Source of the DNA: Niveispirillum sp.
GTDB taxonomy: Bacteria; Pseudomonadota; Alphaproteobacteria; Azospirillales; Azospirillaceae
Direction: 5' to 3'
Assembly: GCA_016463045.1 (NCBI GenBank)
Contig: JAEMSB010000317.1
Location: 1 to 5,902 of the forward strand
Length of the DNA stretch: 5,902 bases
Part shown: piece after piece, positions 4,931 to 5,902 of the stretch
Layout of the letters: each line of letters begins with the position of its first letter
Position numbering within the stretch: position 1 is the first letter of the stretch
Program-made: the position numbers and the translations under genes
The notes under the pieces: generated by a model
What the model was told of the DNA's origin: nothing
What the model saw: only the letters and a program-made list of their open reading frames with translations
Databases searched by the model: none

Positions 4931-5902
4931 ATGATGGAACAGCGTGTTAATGCGGGCTTTGCCCAAGGGTTGGCGCTGCTGCTGCCCGCCACCTCCGCCG
5001 TGATGGGAATCCTGCTGCTGGTGCCGGTGGCACCACAGATGATGCAGGCCTTTGCCGATGTGCCGGGGGTGGAATTCCTGGTGCCGGTGCTGCTGACCCT
5101 GCCGGGCCTGTGCATTGCCCTGTTCTCTCCCGTGGCCGGGCTGCTGGGGGACCGTCTGGGACGCAAGCGGCTGCTGATCGGGTCCATGCTGGTCTATGGT
5201 CTGGCCGGCATGGCGCCCCTGGCCCTGTCGGACATCCACCAGATACTGGCCAGCCGCGTGCTGGTCGGGATTTGTGAGGCGTTGATAATGACGCTCAGCA
5301 CGACCTTGATCGGTGACCTGTTCACGGGGGCGGCGCGCGAACGCTGGCTGTCGTCACAGACGGCGGTGGCATCCGTCTCCGCCCTGCTGTTCCTGGCGCT
5401 GGGCGGTCTGCTGGGGCGTCAGGGCTGGCAGGCACCGTTCCTGATTTATGGTCTGGCCTGGCCCATGGCGCTGGCCGTCCTGCTGCTTGTGCGCGAACCG
5501 GGGAGGGTGGACCGTCTGGTGCCGGGCTGGTCGGCGCTGCCAGGCCGGCATGTGCTGCTGACGTCCGTCATCACCATCCTGGCGGCCATCTTGTTCTACA
5601 CGATCCAGATCAATGTCAGCACGGTCCTGCCCGGTTTCGGCGTCACCGATCCCGCAAAGATCGGCCTATTCTCCGCCCTGGCCAGCATCGGCACACCCTT
5701 GGGCAGCCTGATCTTTTGGACGGTCGCGCGGCGGGATGTGCGTCTGCTGCTGGGCCTGGAATTCGCGCTTATGGCGGCGGCGTTCTTGGCTATGTCCCAG
5801 GCCCCGGACGCGGTCTGGTTTATTGCGGCAGCTTTTGTCGGGCAGGTGGCGGCGGGGCTTCTGCTGCCCACCCTGCTGACCTGGGCCATGTCGGCCCTGG
5901 CC
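4931..5902 (+). CDS. Major facilitator superfamily transporter, partial (3' end beyond window)
   Basis: The first 324 codons of an MFS inner-membrane transporter, open to the right edge; family members are usually about 400 residues. Hydrophobic helices alternate with short loops from about residue 11 onward. The signature loop between helices 2 and 3 is GLLGDRLGRKR (70-80), the G-x3-D-x2-G-R-K/R motif A. A second-helix-bundle start follows the polar stretch REPGRVDRLVPGW (188-200). The N terminus is short and cytoplasmic (MMEQRVNAGFAQG). Direction and substrate cannot be told; MFS members near SDR enzymes and a TonB receptor are often importers of the same compound, but efflux is possible. 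The start is uncertain. ATG 4931 has GGGGA only 2 nt upstream, and ATG 4934 has it at 5 nt and may be the real start. A GTG at 4892 with AAAGG upstream (4881-4885) is in frame but lies inside hairpin H5; an in-frame TAG at 4886 bars anything longer. Confidence 0.9.
   Translation, partial: MMEQRVNAGFAQGLALLLPATSAVMGILLLVPVAPQMMQAFADVPGVEFLVPVLLTLPGLCIALFSPVAGLLGDRLGRKRLLIGSMLVYGLAGMAPLALSDIHQILASRVLVGICEALIMTLSTTLIGDLFTGAARERWLSSQTAVASVSALLFLALGGLLGRQGWQAPFLIYGLAWPMALAVLLLVREPGRVDRLVPGWSALPGRHVLLTSVITILAAILFYTIQINVSTVLPGFGVTDPAKIGLFSALASIGTPLGSLIFWTVARRDVRLLLGLEFALMAAAFLAMSQAPDAVWFIAAAFVGQVAAGLLLPTLLTWAMSALA

Overview
The window looks like part of an alphaproteobacterial chromosome or large replicon. 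The evidence is high GC with strong G/C bias at third codon positions, a TonB-dependent receptor of the 'EIVVTAQRR' type, and a LysR regulator most like the NodD group. A sphingomonad or a Niveispirillum/Azospirillum-type bacterium would fit, but the sequence alone does not fix the genus. No RNA gene, CRISPR array, transposase or phage gene is visible.

Layout, left to right: (1) 386..1, minus: 5' part of an NAD-dependent epimerase/dehydratase resembling D-erythronate dehydrogenase (DenD), cut by the window edge. (2) 1192..407, minus: a complete short-chain dehydrogenase/reductase (SDR), 20 nt upstream of the DenD-like gene and probably in the same operon. (3) 1193-1308: a divergent promoter region with a 47-bp nod-box-like operator. 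(4) 1309-2223, plus: a NodD-like LysR-type regulator. (5) 2224-2531: a 308-bp non-coding stretch with a second, inverted copy of the operator, then a long leader rich in short hairpins and repeats. (6) 2532-4775, plus: a complete TonB-dependent outer-membrane receptor. (7) 4776-4930: a run of five consecutive hairpins bounded by an inverted repeat. (8) 4931 to the right edge, plus: the 5' part of a major facilitator superfamily (MFS) transporter.

The parts read as a small regulated uptake-and-oxidation locus. The receptor would bring a ligand across the outer membrane, the MFS protein would carry it (or a product) across the inner membrane, and the SDR and DenD-like enzymes would oxidise it. 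The NodD-like protein is the obvious controller. Two 47-bp elements (1245-1291 forward, 2227-2273 reverse) match at 33 of 47 positions and carry the T-N11-A / ATC-N9-GAT pattern of NodD-class operators. Each is oriented the same way relative to the gene it would activate: the SDR operon on one side and the receptor on the other. The substrate is unknown. The regulator family suggests an aromatic or plant-derived small molecule, but that is inference.

The least explained pieces are the hairpin cluster after the receptor gene, and the 290-bp block between regulator and receptor, which is bracketed by a 10-bp direct repeat.
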